Below, one piece after another: positions 53,771 through 62,480 of a stretch of DNA of 64,000 nucleotides. The stretch is taken from the NCBI GenBank assembly GCA_002729525.1, contig PBYI01000035.1, positions 24,268 to 88,267 on the forward strand, in the 5' to 3' direction. How positions within the stretch are numbered: the first letter of the stretch is position 1; each line of letters starts with the position of its first letter. Below the pieces are notes generated by a model. That model did not search any database. It worked only from the letters and a program-made list of their open reading frames with translations, and had not been told where the DNA came from. The position numbers were made by a program, and so were the translations under genes. Origin of the DNA: Nocardioides sp. (lineage in GTDB: Bacteria; Actinomycetota; Actinomycetes; Propionibacteriales; Nocardioidaceae).

Positions 53771-55816
53771 CTACTCCCCGACCCAGAACCCCCGCGACCC
53801 GAACCAGCCGCCGTAGCTCCCGCGCATCCCGGACTCACCCGTCATCCCGCCGGGCCGGCCGGCGTCGCGGTCGCCGAGGTAGGACCCCACGACCGCGGCG
53901 CCGAGGTCGTCGAGTTCGGGGCTGACCATCCGCCCGTCGACGCGCTGGGCCATCTGCTCGATGAAGCGCGCCAGCCCTGGGTCCTCACCGAGCCGGAAGA
54001 ACGTCGTCTGGGCGCCGAGCCGGCGCGCGTTGTCGAGTTCGCGGACGGCGTACGCCACCGTCAACGGGTGCGGCGGGTAGGAGAACCACACCTCGCCGTC
54101 GGGCTCGAGGTGCGCGGTCGGCTCGCCGTCAGTGACCACGAGCAGCACCGGCTGGGCGTGGGGGTGCTTGCGGAAGAACCGGTTGGCCAGCAGCAGCCCG
54201 TGGTGGAGGTTGGTGCCCTTGTCCCACATGGCGTCGAGCGCGGTGAGCTGCTCGATGTCCATCGTCTCAGCGTGCCGGCCGAACGAGATGAGCTGCAGGT
54301 GGTCGCCGCGGAAGCGGGACTGGATGAGGGTGTGCAGCGCCAGCGCGGTGCGCTTCATCGGCACCCACCGGCCGTCCATCGCCATCGAGAACGACGTGTC
54401 GACCAGCAGCGCGACGGCCGCCTGGGTGCGGTCCTCGGTCTCCTGCACCTCGACGTCGTCGAGTGCGATGAGGCGATGGTCGCCGGGTGAGCCCGCGCGG
54501 CGGGTGACACCGTTGAGCACGGTCCGCGGCAGGTCCCACGGCTCGGTGTCGCCGAACTCCCACGCCCGGGTCGCGCCCGACCGCTCCCCCGCTGCGCCGG
54601 CCCGCCGGGTGTCGCGCTGGCCCTGCCGACCCGAGATCCGCTGGGCGACATCCTTGAGCAGCGCCTTGCCGAGCTGGCGCATCGCCTTCGGCGTGAGCTT
54701 CAGCTGCCCGTCGGAGCCACGCCGCAGCGTGCCGCCGTTGCGCAGCGCCTTCTCGAGCTCGGCCAGCGTGCGGGCGTCGACGGCTGCCTCGTCGCCGAGC
54801 TGCTTGGCCAGCTTGTCGAGGTCGACGTCGTCCATCCGGGAGCCGGAGTACGACTGGCTGAGCTGGTCGGCGAGCTGGTCGAGGTCGGCGAGGTCCTGGA
54901 AGACGCCGGTGCCGTCGCCGAGGCCGAGCCCCTCCGACCCCTCGCCCATCTGCTCCGAGCCGCCCCAGTCCTCGCCGGGGCGGGCGGCCTGGAGGTTGGC
55001 GTCGAGGCGGCTGAGGCTCTCCATCAGCTGCGGCGAGCCGAACGCCTGCGCGGACAGCTCCATCAGCTCCTGCCGCTGCTCGGGCGACATGGAGTTGAGC
55101 ATCCGCTGCGCCGCGGCGGCGCGCTGGGCCATCGCGTCGAGGAGCTCGTCGATGTTCTCGGGCTGCTCGGGGAAGAAGTCCCCGTGCTGGTCCATGAAAT
55201 CGTCGAAGTCGGCCTGGGTGTCCTCGCCGCGCTGGTGCTTCTCCAGCAGCCCGTTGAGGTCGTCGAGCATCTCGTTGATCGCCTGGCGGTCCTCGTCGGT
55301 GGCGCCCTCGAGCGCCTGCTTCATGCCGGCGAACCGCTGGTCGAGCAGCTCGCGCCCGAGCAGGTCCTTGATCTGCTCGTAGGCCTGCCGCGCCTCCGCG
55401 CTCTGCCAGTCGTACGACGACAGCTCGCTCACCGCGGCCGCCGGCGAGGTCGGCAGGTTCTCCAGCTGCATCTCGCGGAACGCCCGGTCGGCGTCGTCCA
55501 TCATCGCGTCGCGGGCCAGCTGCTTGCGCTCGGACAGCACGGCCTCGTCGAGCAGCCGCTTGACCTCGGCCATGGTGCCGTCGAGGTTGTGCCGCTGCAG
55601 CAGGTCGCGACGGCGCTCGGCCACCCGGCGGGCGAGGTCGTCGAGGCCGGCCTGGTCCTTGCCGCCGCGGCGCAGGAACTCCCGCATCGCGCGCTCGGGG
55701 CTGTAGCCCGCCATGACGTCCTCACCGATGGCGTCGAGCGCCTCGCGGGTGTCGACGGGCGCGGCGAGCGGGTCGCCCCCGTCGTACTTCTTGAAGTGGC
55801 GTCGGGTGGTGCTCAT
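53771..55816 (-). CDS. VWA-domain protein partner of MoxR-type ATPase
   Basis: 681 residues. A long helical N-terminal part (about 1-440) rich in Gln, Asp and Arg precedes the von Willebrand A domain. The metal-ion site is VALLVDTSFSMAMDGRW (DxSxS), with LLVVTDGEPTAHLEPDGEVWFSYPP further on. This is the usual downstream partner of MoxR ATPases, and together they act like a Mg-chelatase I/D pair or chaperone for metal or complex assembly. The ATG has CAGGAG upstream, 5 bases from a perfect palindrome. Confidence 0.87.
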   Translation of the reverse strand: MSTTRRHFKKYDGGDPLAAPVDTREALDAIGEDVMAGYSPERAMREFLRRGGKDQAGLDDLARRVAERRRDLLQRHNLDGTMAEVKRLLDEAVLSERKQLARDAMMDDADRAFREMQLENLPTSPAAAVSELSSYDWQSAEARQAYEQIKDLLGRELLDQRFAGMKQALEGATDEDRQAINEMLDDLNGLLEKHQRGEDTQADFDDFMDQHGDFFPEQPENIDELLDAMAQRAAAAQRMLNSMSPEQRQELMELSAQAFGSPQLMESLSRLDANLQAARPGEDWGGSEQMGEGSEGLGLGDGTGVFQDLADLDQLADQLSQSYSGSRMDDVDLDKLAKQLGDEAAVDARTLAELEKALRNGGTLRRGSDGQLKLTPKAMRQLGKALLKDVAQRISGRQGQRDTRRAGAAGERSGATRAWEFGDTEPWDLPRTVLNGVTRRAGSPGDHRLIALDDVEVQETEDRTQAAVALLVDTSFSMAMDGRWVPMKRTALALHTLIQSRFRGDHLQLISFGRHAETMDIEQLTALDAMWDKGTNLHHGLLLANRFFRKHPHAQPVLLVVTDGEPTAHLEPDGEVWFSYPPHPLTVAYAVRELDNARRLGAQTTFFRLGEDPGLARFIEQMAQRVDGRMVSPELDDLGAAVVGSYLGDRDAGRPGGMTGESGMRGSYGGWFGSRGFWVGE

Positions 55817-55831
55817 GCCGGGCTCCTGTGC

Positions 55832-55918
55832 AGTTTCACCGGCCGGCCGGTGAAACTGGCGCTTGTCGTACGAAGTTTCGTACGCCAGGCGAAGGTTTCA
55901 CCGGCCGGCCGGTGAAAC
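55832..55918. repeat. Triple-palindrome intergenic element
   Basis: Two copies of a 24-base perfect palindrome with arms GTTTCACCGGCC and GGCCGGTGAAAC (55833-55856 and 55895-55918). The first is extended to 26 bases by an outer A/T pair. Between them lies a third dyad CGTACGAA-GT-TTCGTACG (55867-55884). The element sits between the MoxR and VWA genes, 5 bases before the VWA ribosome binding site. It may be a REP-like element or an RNA-processing or translation control point. Confidence 0.7.
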
Positions 55919-55945
55919 TTGTGACGGCAGGAGGGGCCCCACACC

Positions 55946-57358
55946 TCAGGACCCATAGACCGTCTCCCCGTCGCCGGAGTCCTTGCCGACCTTGCGCCCG
56001 AGGTAGAGCCCCTCCAGCGCCAGCTCGATCGCCCCGGCCCGCTCGCCGTCGTTGCTCGCACCGACGGAGTCGCACACCTGGTCGTACAGGTCGGACTCGC
56101 CGAGCACCGGCAGGCCGGCGAGGAATTCGCGGGCGGTGACCTGCTCGCCGGTGGTGATCATGGCGCCGGACTCCAGCGCGTCGACGAGCAGCAACAGGTC
56201 GATGCCGCGGAAGTGCGCGCGCACCGTCTCGGCGGTGGCGGTGCGCAGGAGGTGGGTGAGGATCTCCTCCTCGCGGCCCTCCTCGCCGGTCTCGAACTCG
56301 ATCTTGCCGCCGAGCACGTCGACGGCGGTCTCGAGGTCGACGACGCGGGCGACGGCCTCGTCCTCGCCCTGCCGGGTCGCGCGATGCAGCGCGGCGGCGG
56401 CGATCGTCTCGGCCCCGGCGATCGCGAAGCGGGCCGAGACGCCCGAGCGCTGGTCGACCGACGACGACTCCCGCAGGTTGCGGGTGAACCGCGCCAGGAT
56501 CTCGACGAGGTAGTCGGGCACCGAGGCGACCAGGTCGGCCTCCTGCCGGATGACGGCGATCTCGGCGTCCAGCTCGACCGGGTAGTGCGTGCGGATCTCG
56601 GCGCCGAAGCGGTCCTTGAGCGGCGTGATGATCCGGCCGCGGTTGGTGTAGTCCTCCGGGTTGGCCGAGGCGACCACGAGCACGTCGAGCGGCAGCCGCA
56701 GCACGTAGCCGCGGATCTGGATGTCGCGCTCCTCCATCACGTTGAGCATCGCGACCTGGATGCGCTCGGCGAGGTCGGGCAGCTCGTTGATGGCCACGAT
56801 GCCGCGGTGCGAGCGCGGGATGAGCCCGAAGTGGATGGTCTCCGGGTCGCCCAGGGAGCGCCCCTCGGCCACCTTCATCGGGTCGACGTCGCCGATCAGG
56901 TCGGCGACCGAGGTGTCGGGGGTGGCGAGCTTCTCGGCGTACCGCTCGGAGCGGTGCTTCCAGGAGACCCGCAGCTCCTCGCCGTACGTCGCCGCGGCCT
57001 GCTGGGAGGAGACGGTGATCGGCTCGTACGGGTGCTCGCCCAGCTCGGAGCCAGAGATGACCGGCGACCACTCGTCGAGCAGGCCGACCATGGTCCGCAG
57101 GAGGCGGGTCTTGCCCTGGCCGCGCTCGCCGAGCAGCACGACGTCGTGCCCGGCGATCAACGCGCGCTCGAGCTGCGGAATGACCGTGTCCTCGAGGCCG
57201 TGCAGGCCGGGCCACGGGTCCTCGCCGGCGGCGAGGCGGGCGAGCAGGTTGGCGCGCAGCTCCTCGCGCAGCGTGCGCTGCACGTGGCCGGAGGCGCGCA
57301 GCTCGCCGACGGTGGAGATCGAAGGTGCGGTGGACGAGGAAGGAGAGACCGTCACCAT
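55946..57358 (-). CDS. MoxR-type AAA+ ATPase (Mg-chelatase I-like)
   Basis: 470 residues. Walker A GERGQGKTRLL, Walker B region GIVAINELPDL, sensor VVASANPEDYTNRGRIITPLKDRF and a C-terminal helical lid. It ends 129 bases before the VWA gene, with which it should act. The ATG at 57358 was chosen because the upstream in-frame extension is not MoxR-like; a GTG at 57355 is an equal choice. Confidence 0.88.
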   Translation of the reverse strand: MVTVSPSSSTAPSISTVGELRASGHVQRTLREELRANLLARLAAGEDPWPGLHGLEDTVIPQLERALIAGHDVVLLGERGQGKTRLLRTMVGLLDEWSPVISGSELGEHPYEPITVSSQQAAATYGEELRVSWKHRSERYAEKLATPDTSVADLIGDVDPMKVAEGRSLGDPETIHFGLIPRSHRGIVAINELPDLAERIQVAMLNVMEERDIQIRGYVLRLPLDVLVVASANPEDYTNRGRIITPLKDRFGAEIRTHYPVELDAEIAVIRQEADLVASVPDYLVEILARFTRNLRESSSVDQRSGVSARFAIAGAETIAAAALHRATRQGEDEAVARVVDLETAVDVLGGKIEFETGEEGREEEILTHLLRTATAETVRAHFRGIDLLLLVDALESGAMITTGEQVTAREFLAGLPVLGESDLYDQVCDSVGASNDGERAGAIELALEGLYLGRKVGKDSGDGETVYGS

Positions 57359-57445
57359 TCCATCGAACCACCGTTGGCAAGACGTGCCAGGTCCTGCGAG
57401 TCCCACCCTCCACCGTTTCGGCGTACCCACTGTGACCTAGGCCAC

Positions 57446-57451
57446 TAGGGT
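57446..57451 (+). promoter_or_regulatory. -10 box, leaderless start of the WS/DGAT gene
   Basis: TAGGGT, 6 bases before the ATG at 57458. Confidence 0.55.
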
Positions 57452-57457
57452 GCAGCC

Positions 57458-58914
57458 ATGAGCAGGATCCCGCTGGCGGTCAACGACTCCGCCTGGCTGT
57501 ACACCGAGACGCACCGCACGCCGATGCAGGTCGGCATGCTGGCGACGTTCCGGGTGCCCGAGGACCAGCCGACGTTCGTCGCCGACCTGGTCGCGCGGTG
57601 GCGCGAGCACCGGTCGTTCGCCCCGCCGTTCAACTACCTCTTCAAGCGGCTGCCGGTGCCCGGGTGGGCCGAGCTGGCCGACGAGGAGATCGACCTCGAC
57701 TACCACCTGCGCCACTCCGCACTGCCGTCCCCGGGCTCCCAGCGCGAGCTCGGCGTGCTCGTGTCGCGGCTGCACTCGGCGAAGATGGACCGCCGCTACC
57801 CGCTGTGGAGTGCCACGTCATCGAGGGTCTGCGCGACGACCCCGACGGCTCCGACGAGGGCCCCGGGCGCTTCTCGCTCTACATGAAGGCGCACCACTCG
57901 CAGGTCGACGGCGTGGGCGGCGTGCGGCTGCTGCGTCGCATCCTCTCCGCCGACCCGGACGCGCGCGGCATGCTGCCGCCGTGGGCGGTCGGCACCCGCG
58001 GCCCCGACCAGTCTGGCCTCACCGTCGCACCGAAGCCCGCCCCGCCGGCGCGCACGTCCGACGCACCCTCGCCGGGCATCGTCCCGCGCGCCACCGCGGT
58101 CGCCGGCGGCCTCGCCCGGAGCACCGCGGCCGTGGCGGGCTCGCTCGGACGCACCTACGCCGAGACCTGGACCGGCCTCGGCGACGACGACCGCGCCACG
58201 CCGTTCCGCGCCCCGAAGTCGATCTTCAACGGCCGCATCCACACCCCGCGCCGCTTCGCCACCCAGCACTACGACATGGAGCGGCTCAAGCTCGTCGCGA
58301 AGGCCGCCGAGGGCAGTCTCAACGACGTCTTCCTCGCCATCAGCGGCGCCTCGCTGCGGCGCTACCTCCTCGAGCAGGACGCGCTCCCCGAGGAGTCGCT
58401 GACCGCCAACATCCCCGTGTCGGTGCGTCCCGCCGACTCCGGCGCGGGTGTCGGCAACGCCATCACCTTCCTCTACGCCCGCCTCGGCACCGACCTCGAC
58501 GACCCGATCGCGCGGATGGAGGCCATCAAGACCTCCGTACGCCGCGGCAAGGAGCGGCTGCCGCACGCCGGCCCGGCCGCGATGGACGCCTACACCGCCG
58601 TGCTGATGGCGCCGTTCCTCGGCCAGGCGATCCTCGGCTTCGGCGGGCGTGGTCGGCCGGCGTCCAACCTGGTGCTGTCGAACGTCCCCGGCCCGGCCGA
58701 GACCCGTTACCTCGACGGTGCGCAGATGGAGGAGATCTACCCGGTCAGCCTGCTGTTCAACGGCCAGGCCCTCAACATCACCGGCGTGTCCTACGACGGG
58801 TCGTTCAACATCGGCTACACCGGCTGCCGCGACTCCCTGCCCAGCCTGCAGCACATCGCGGTCTACTCCGGCGAGGAGCTCACGGCGCTCGAGGAGGCGT
58901 ACGGGTTGGCCTGA
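57458..58914 (+). pseudogene. WS/DGAT acyltransferase with one-base frameshift
   Basis: Two overlapping frames together make one wax ester synthase/diacylglycerol acyltransferase of about 485 residues. Frame 1 covers MSRIPLAVNDSAWLYTETHRTPMQVG to HSAKMDRRYPLW; frame 2 continues as ECHVIEGLRDDPDGSDEG and carries the catalytic HHSQVDGVGG, later VSVRPADSGAGVGNAITFLYARL and LVLSNVPGPAETRYLDG. A single G appears to be missing after the TGG at 57806-57808 (TGG-GAG-TGC expected). As written the product stops after 142 residues. Sequencing error or a real mutation are both possible. Function: wax ester or triacylglycerol synthesis. Confidence 0.82.
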
Positions 58915-58927
58915 CCCGAGCCGCCAC

Positions 58928-58933
58928 TACGCT
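58928..58933 (+). promoter_or_regulatory. -10 box, leaderless start of the adenylate cyclase gene
   Basis: TACGCT, 6 bases before the GTG at 58940. Confidence 0.5.
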
Positions 58934-58939
58934 CACCTC

Positions 58940-59773
58940 GTGGTCTGGGCGCTCTCCCTGCTCCTGGCCGCCGCGCTGGCCGTGTGCGCCGCGCTGGCGG
59001 TGGTCGTGGCACGCCAGCGGACAGCCCTCGCCGAGCAGGCGGCGCGGGTCGAGGTGCTCGAGGCAGACCTCGCCGCCGCCCTCAGCCCGCGCCCGGCCTC
59101 CACCCCGGTCGAGCGGGCCGTACGCCGCGTCGTGCGCACCGCGGGCCAGCTGCGCAGCGAGGGCTTCGGCGGGCTGCTCCAGTCGTCGATCGAGGACCTC
59201 CAGGCCTGGGCCGAGGCCGAGCGCGCCGACGTGCAGACGATGGCCGACTCCGAGGGCCGCGTCACCCTGCTCTTCTCCGACATCGAGGGCTCCACCGCGC
59301 TCAACGAGCGGCTCGGCGACGCCGCGTTCGTGCGGATGCTCCGCGCGCACGACGACGTCGTCCGCTCCCGCGTCGACCGCTACCGCGGCAGCGTGGTCAA
59401 GACCGCCGGCGACGGCTTCATGGTCGCCTTCCGCGACGCCGAGGCCGCCTGCCGCTGCGCGACCGGCATCCAGAAGGACCTCCGCCGCACCCTCGACCCC
59501 CGGCTGCGCACCGCCGCGGTCAAGGTGCGCATCGGCGTGCACACCGGCACGGTCGTCTCCCGGGACGGCGACTACTTCGGCCGCAACGTCGCGATGGCGG
59601 CCCGGGTCGAGGCGCTCGCGACCGGCGGCGAGGTGCTCGCCACCGACGCGGTGCGCGAGGCGCTCGACGAGGACGCCGCCGTCGAGCTCGTCGAGATGGG
59701 CGAGGTCGAGCTCAAGGGCCTCCCCGGCACGCACCGGGTCTGGCGGGTCACCCGCCCCGACCGCCGGGGCTGA
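58940..59773 (+). CDS. Adenylate/guanylate cyclase (class III)
   Basis: 277 residues. One N-terminal membrane helix, then a short coiled coil, then the class III catalytic domain. The first metal Asp is in LLFSDIEGSTALNERLG, the second in KTAGDGFMVAF, and the transition-state Asn/Arg are in GRNVAMAARVEAL. All catalytic residues appear present, so it should make cyclic AMP or GMP. Substrate residues favour neither with certainty. A Crp-type response could connect to the CRP-like sites at 11647 and 11682, but this is only inference. Confidence 0.85.
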   Translation: MVWALSLLLAAALAVCAALAVVVARQRTALAEQAARVEVLEADLAAALSPRPASTPVERAVRRVVRTAGQLRSEGFGGLLQSSIEDLQAWAEAERADVQTMADSEGRVTLLFSDIEGSTALNERLGDAAFVRMLRAHDDVVRSRVDRYRGSVVKTAGDGFMVAFRDAEAACRCATGIQKDLRRTLDPRLRTAAVKVRIGVHTGTVVSRDGDYFGRNVAMAARVEALATGGEVLATDAVREALDEDAAVELVEMGEVELKGLPGTHRVWRVTRPDRRG

Positions 59774-59811
59774 CGCCACCCCGCGGCCCGGTCGCCTGTG
59801 AGACTGGCCCG

Positions 59812-60201
59812 GTGAGCGACCTCCAGCAGCCCTGCCCCTGCGGCACCCGGACGTCGTACGACGCGTGCTGCGGGGGGCTGCACCGCGGCGCCGCCCAGGC
59901 GGCCACGCCGGAGGAGCTGATGCGCTCGCGCTACGCGGCGTACGCCGTGGGCGGCAGCGAGGGCGAGGCGTACCTGTTCCGCACGTGGCACCCACGCTCG
60001 CGACCCGACGACGTGTCGACCGACCCGGGGCTGACCTGGACCCGGTTGGACGTGCTCGCGGCCGAGGACGACTGGGTGGAGTTCGCCGCGCACTACGAGT
60101 TCGGCGGCGTGGCGCGGGTGCTGCACGAGCGCAGCCGCTTCGAGCAGCGCGCGGGCCGGTGGGTCTACTCCGGCGCGATCACGTCCAACGAGCGGCGGTA
60201 G
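59812..60201 (+). CDS. UPF0225 protein (YchJ-like, SEC-C motif)
   Basis: 129 residues. N-terminal zinc motif PCPCGTRTSYDACCGGLHRG, then MRSRYAAYAVG and the NTF2-like core SRFEQRAGRWVYSG. Function unknown. The 3' end overlaps the convergent APH-like gene by 37 bases. Confidence 0.85.
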   Translation: MSDLQQPCPCGTRTSYDACCGGLHRGAAQAATPEELMRSRYAAYAVGGSEGEAYLFRTWHPRSRPDDVSTDPGLTWTRLDVLAAEDDWVEFAAHYEFGGVARVLHERSRFEQRAGRWVYSGAITSNERR

Positions 60202-60980
60202 AGCTCGGGGCGCAGCGGCTCGTCGGCGAACGCGCGGAACAGCAGCGCCCGCAGGATCGCCTGGTGCCGCTCCCCCGACGTCCACCCGGCGAGCGAGGCC
60301 AGCGGGGCGCCGTACCGGACCACGAGGTCGAGCACGGCCAGCGCCTCCGCCCACACGATCGGGCGCCAGAACGGCACCACGTCGACGACGACCGGCGCGC
60401 CCCGCAGGTCGAGCAGCACGTTGCCGGCGAGGTCGCCGTGCACGAGCTGCGACGGTCCGAGGTCGGTCTCGACGAGGTGGCGCTCCGCGCGGCGCACGAC
60501 CGCGGCGGCCGGGGTGCCGACGGCCTCCTTGAGCATCGCGTTGGCCGGGCCGAAGGCCAGCCGCTCCGCGCGCAGCATCGCTCCCCCCCGACCGGCCAGC
60601 CCAGGCGGGCGGCGGCGGATCGACGCGGCGAGCTGGGCGTGCAGCACGCGCCCCGCGGCCAGCGTGACGTCCGGGTCGCGGCACACCTCGGTGCCGGGCT
60701 CGTAGCGGCAGGCCGACCAGCCCTCGACCACCCACGCGCCGTCGCGGGCCGGCACCGGCATCGCGACCCGCAGGTCGCGCGGGTGCCGGCCGGGCGCCTC
60801 GTCGAAGCGCACCGCGACGTGCGCGAGCACCGGGCTGAGCCACGCCTGCACCTGCGCGCTGCGGCCCGGGCTGAGCACCAGGTCGCCCGCCCGGTGGCTG
60901 GTGCCATCGCCGCCCGGCATCGGGACCGCCGGCCCAGGGACCGCGAACAGGTCCAGCACGTGGAAGGTCGGCGCGGGCAC
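60165..60980 (-). CDS. Aminoglycoside phosphotransferase-like actinobacterial protein
   Basis: 271 residues. The kinase-like catalytic loop is LVHGDLAGNVLLD, followed by VVDVVPFWRPIVWAEALAVLD, and the N-terminus (MPAPTFHVLDLFAVPGPAVPM) resembles a conserved actinobacterial APH-like family of similar length. Not a proven resistance gene; substrate unknown. The GTG lies 6 bases after TACGGT. Confidence 0.72.
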   Translation of the reverse strand: MPAPTFHVLDLFAVPGPAVPMPGGDGTSHRAGDLVLSPGRSAQVQAWLSPVLAHVAVRFDEAPGRHPRDLRVAMPVPARDGAWVVEGWSACRYEPGTEVCRDPDVTLAAGRVLHAQLAASIRRRPPGLAGRGGAMLRAERLAFGPANAMLKEAVGTPAAAVVRRAERHLVETDLGPSQLVHGDLAGNVLLDLRGAPVVVDVVPFWRPIVWAEALAVLDLVVRYGAPLASLAGWTSGERHQAILRALLFRAFADEPLRPELYRRSLDVIAPE

Positions 60981-60986
60981 GGCACG

Positions 60987-60992
60987 ACCGTA
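60987..60992 (-). promoter_or_regulatory. -10 box, leaderless start of the APH-like gene
   Basis: TACGGT on the minus strand, 6 bases before the GTG at 60980. Confidence 0.55.
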
Positions 60993-61003
60993 TCTGCCAG
61001 GAC

Positions 61004-61871
61004 GTGCCTGGGCCTGTGGAGACCCGCGTGCGCCTCACCACGCGCTCGGGAAGGGTGGTCGGCGTGGGTCCGGGTGCCGAGGAGTGGCTGCGTGAGCTGG
61101 GCGGCGTGGCCCGTCGCGGCACGCTCGAGCGCCTCGTCGGTCGCGCCGACCTCGACCGAGCCGTGGCGTCGGGGCTCGTCGTGCGGGTCTCCCGCGGCAC
61201 CTACGCGCTGCCCGGGGTCGACGACGACCGCGCCGTCACTGCCGCCCTCGGCGCGGTGCTCGGGCTGACGAGCGCCGCGCTCGCCCACGGCTGGCCGGTG
61301 CGCACCGTCCCTCCTCGCCCGTACGTCGTGCTCGGTCGCGGTCGGCGCGTCCGGCCGGCCGACACAGCGCGGGCGGAGGTGGCGCGGGCCGACCTCGGGC
61401 CGGGCGACGCGCTGGACGGGGCGACGTCGGCCGCGGTGCCCCTGCGCCACTGCCTGCGCCGGCTGCCGTTCCCGGACGCGCTCGCGGTGGCGGACTCGGC
61501 CCTGCGGGAGTCCGGCTGCCACCAGCTGCTGGCCCGGGTCGCCGACACGACGCGCGCCGCGGGCGCGGCCCGGGTGCGCCGGGTGGCATCGCTCGCCGAC
61601 GGCCGCGCGGCCAACCCGTTCGAGTCGACCCTGCGGGCGATCGCCCTGGACGTGCCCGGCCTGGCACGGCCACCGGGCCGCTCTCGCGGCCGACTGCCGC
61701 CGCTGCAACGCGCTGGTGACGGCCGGCTGGACCGTGCTCCGGTTCTCCTACGAGGAGGTCATGGGCGACCCCGCCGCTGTGCGCGCGACCCTCGAACGGG
61801 CGGTGGCTCTCGCGGAAAGGCTGAACGAAGTCCGTCCGGGCCCTCTCGGCCACGCTCAACGGATCGCCTGA
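61004..61871 (+). pseudogene. Decayed DUF559-type protein with N-terminal AbiEi-like wing
   Basis: The first part has an AbiEi-like winged-helix start (RRGTLERLVGRADLDRAVASG, then GLVVRVSRGTYALPG) and ends in RAANPFESTLRAIALDVPGL. The typical DUF559/Vsr-like core, normally with PDLV...EADS, is missing. The family's C-terminal part WHGHRAALAADCRRCNALV and TAGWTVLRFSYEEVM continues in another frame from 61662 to the stop at 61871. A deletion of about 30 codons that also shifted the frame is inferred. The nuclease active site is lost. The exact start is uncertain. Confidence 0.65.
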
Positions 61872-61893
61872 TCCGGACTTCGTTCAGCCTTTC
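61815..61893. terminator. Long hairpin overlapping the DUF559 remnant end
   Basis: Perfect 20-bp stem (61815-61834 with 61874-61893) enclosing 39 bases that include the stop codon. It is the longest stem among the hairpins in the window. Confidence 0.6.
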
Positions 61894-61922
61894 GGAGAGC
61901 ATCGCGGCGGTCTGCGGACCGT

Positions 61923-61928
61923 TACGGT
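61923..61928 (+). promoter_or_regulatory. -10 box, leaderless start of the DUF4112 gene
   Basis: TACGGT, 6 bases before the GTG at 61935. Confidence 0.55.
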
Positions 61929-61934
61929 CGGCAG

Positions 61935-62462
61935 GTGCCCCCCGAGCCCGCCGCGCCGCCCCCGGAGACCCCGGGACCCTCAGGCCGGCGACAGGAGCCC
62001 AGCCGGTTCAGCCGTCAGGTCGCCCGTCTGCTCGACGACGCCGTGCGCATCCCGGGCACCGACCGCGGCATCGGACTGGACGCGGTGATCGGCCTGCTCC
62101 CCGGCATCGGCGACGTGGCCGGCTCGGCTCTGTCGGCGGTGGTGGTCAGCGACGCGATCCGCCAGCGGGTGCCCGTGCCGGTGCTGGCGCGGATGGGGTG
62201 GAACCTCCTGGTCGACGCCGGCCTCGGCCTGGTGCCGCTCGCCGGCGACGTCGCCGACGTGCTGCACCGCGCCAACCGCAAGAACGTGATCCTCCTGCGC
62301 GAGACGCTCGAGGCCCGACCTCCCCTGGCCCCGGGCGAGGACCCGCCGCGACCGACCCCGGGCTACCTGCTCGCGGCGCTCGGGCTCGTCGTGCTGCCGC
62401 TGGTGCTCGGCATCGTGCTCGGCGTGCTGGCGGTCGTGGTGCTGGTGCGCTGGCTGTTCTGA
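61935..62462 (+). CDS. DUF4112 membrane protein
   Basis: 175 residues. A Pro-rich head of about 25 residues, then the family core VARLLDDAVRIPGTDRGIGLDAVIGLLPGIGDVAG, WNLLVDAGLGLVPLAGDVADVLHRANRKN, and a C-terminal hydrophobic stretch (LGLVVLPLVLGIVLGVLAVVVLVRWLF). Function unknown; integral membrane. Confidence 0.83.
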   Translation: MPPEPAAPPPETPGPSGRRQEPSRFSRQVARLLDDAVRIPGTDRGIGLDAVIGLLPGIGDVAGSALSAVVVSDAIRQRVPVPVLARMGWNLLVDAGLGLVPLAGDVADVLHRANRKNVILLRETLEARPPLAPGEDPPRPTPGYLLAALGLVVLPLVLGIVLGVLAVVVLVRWLF

Positions 62463-62480
62463 GCAGCCGCGCACCCCACC

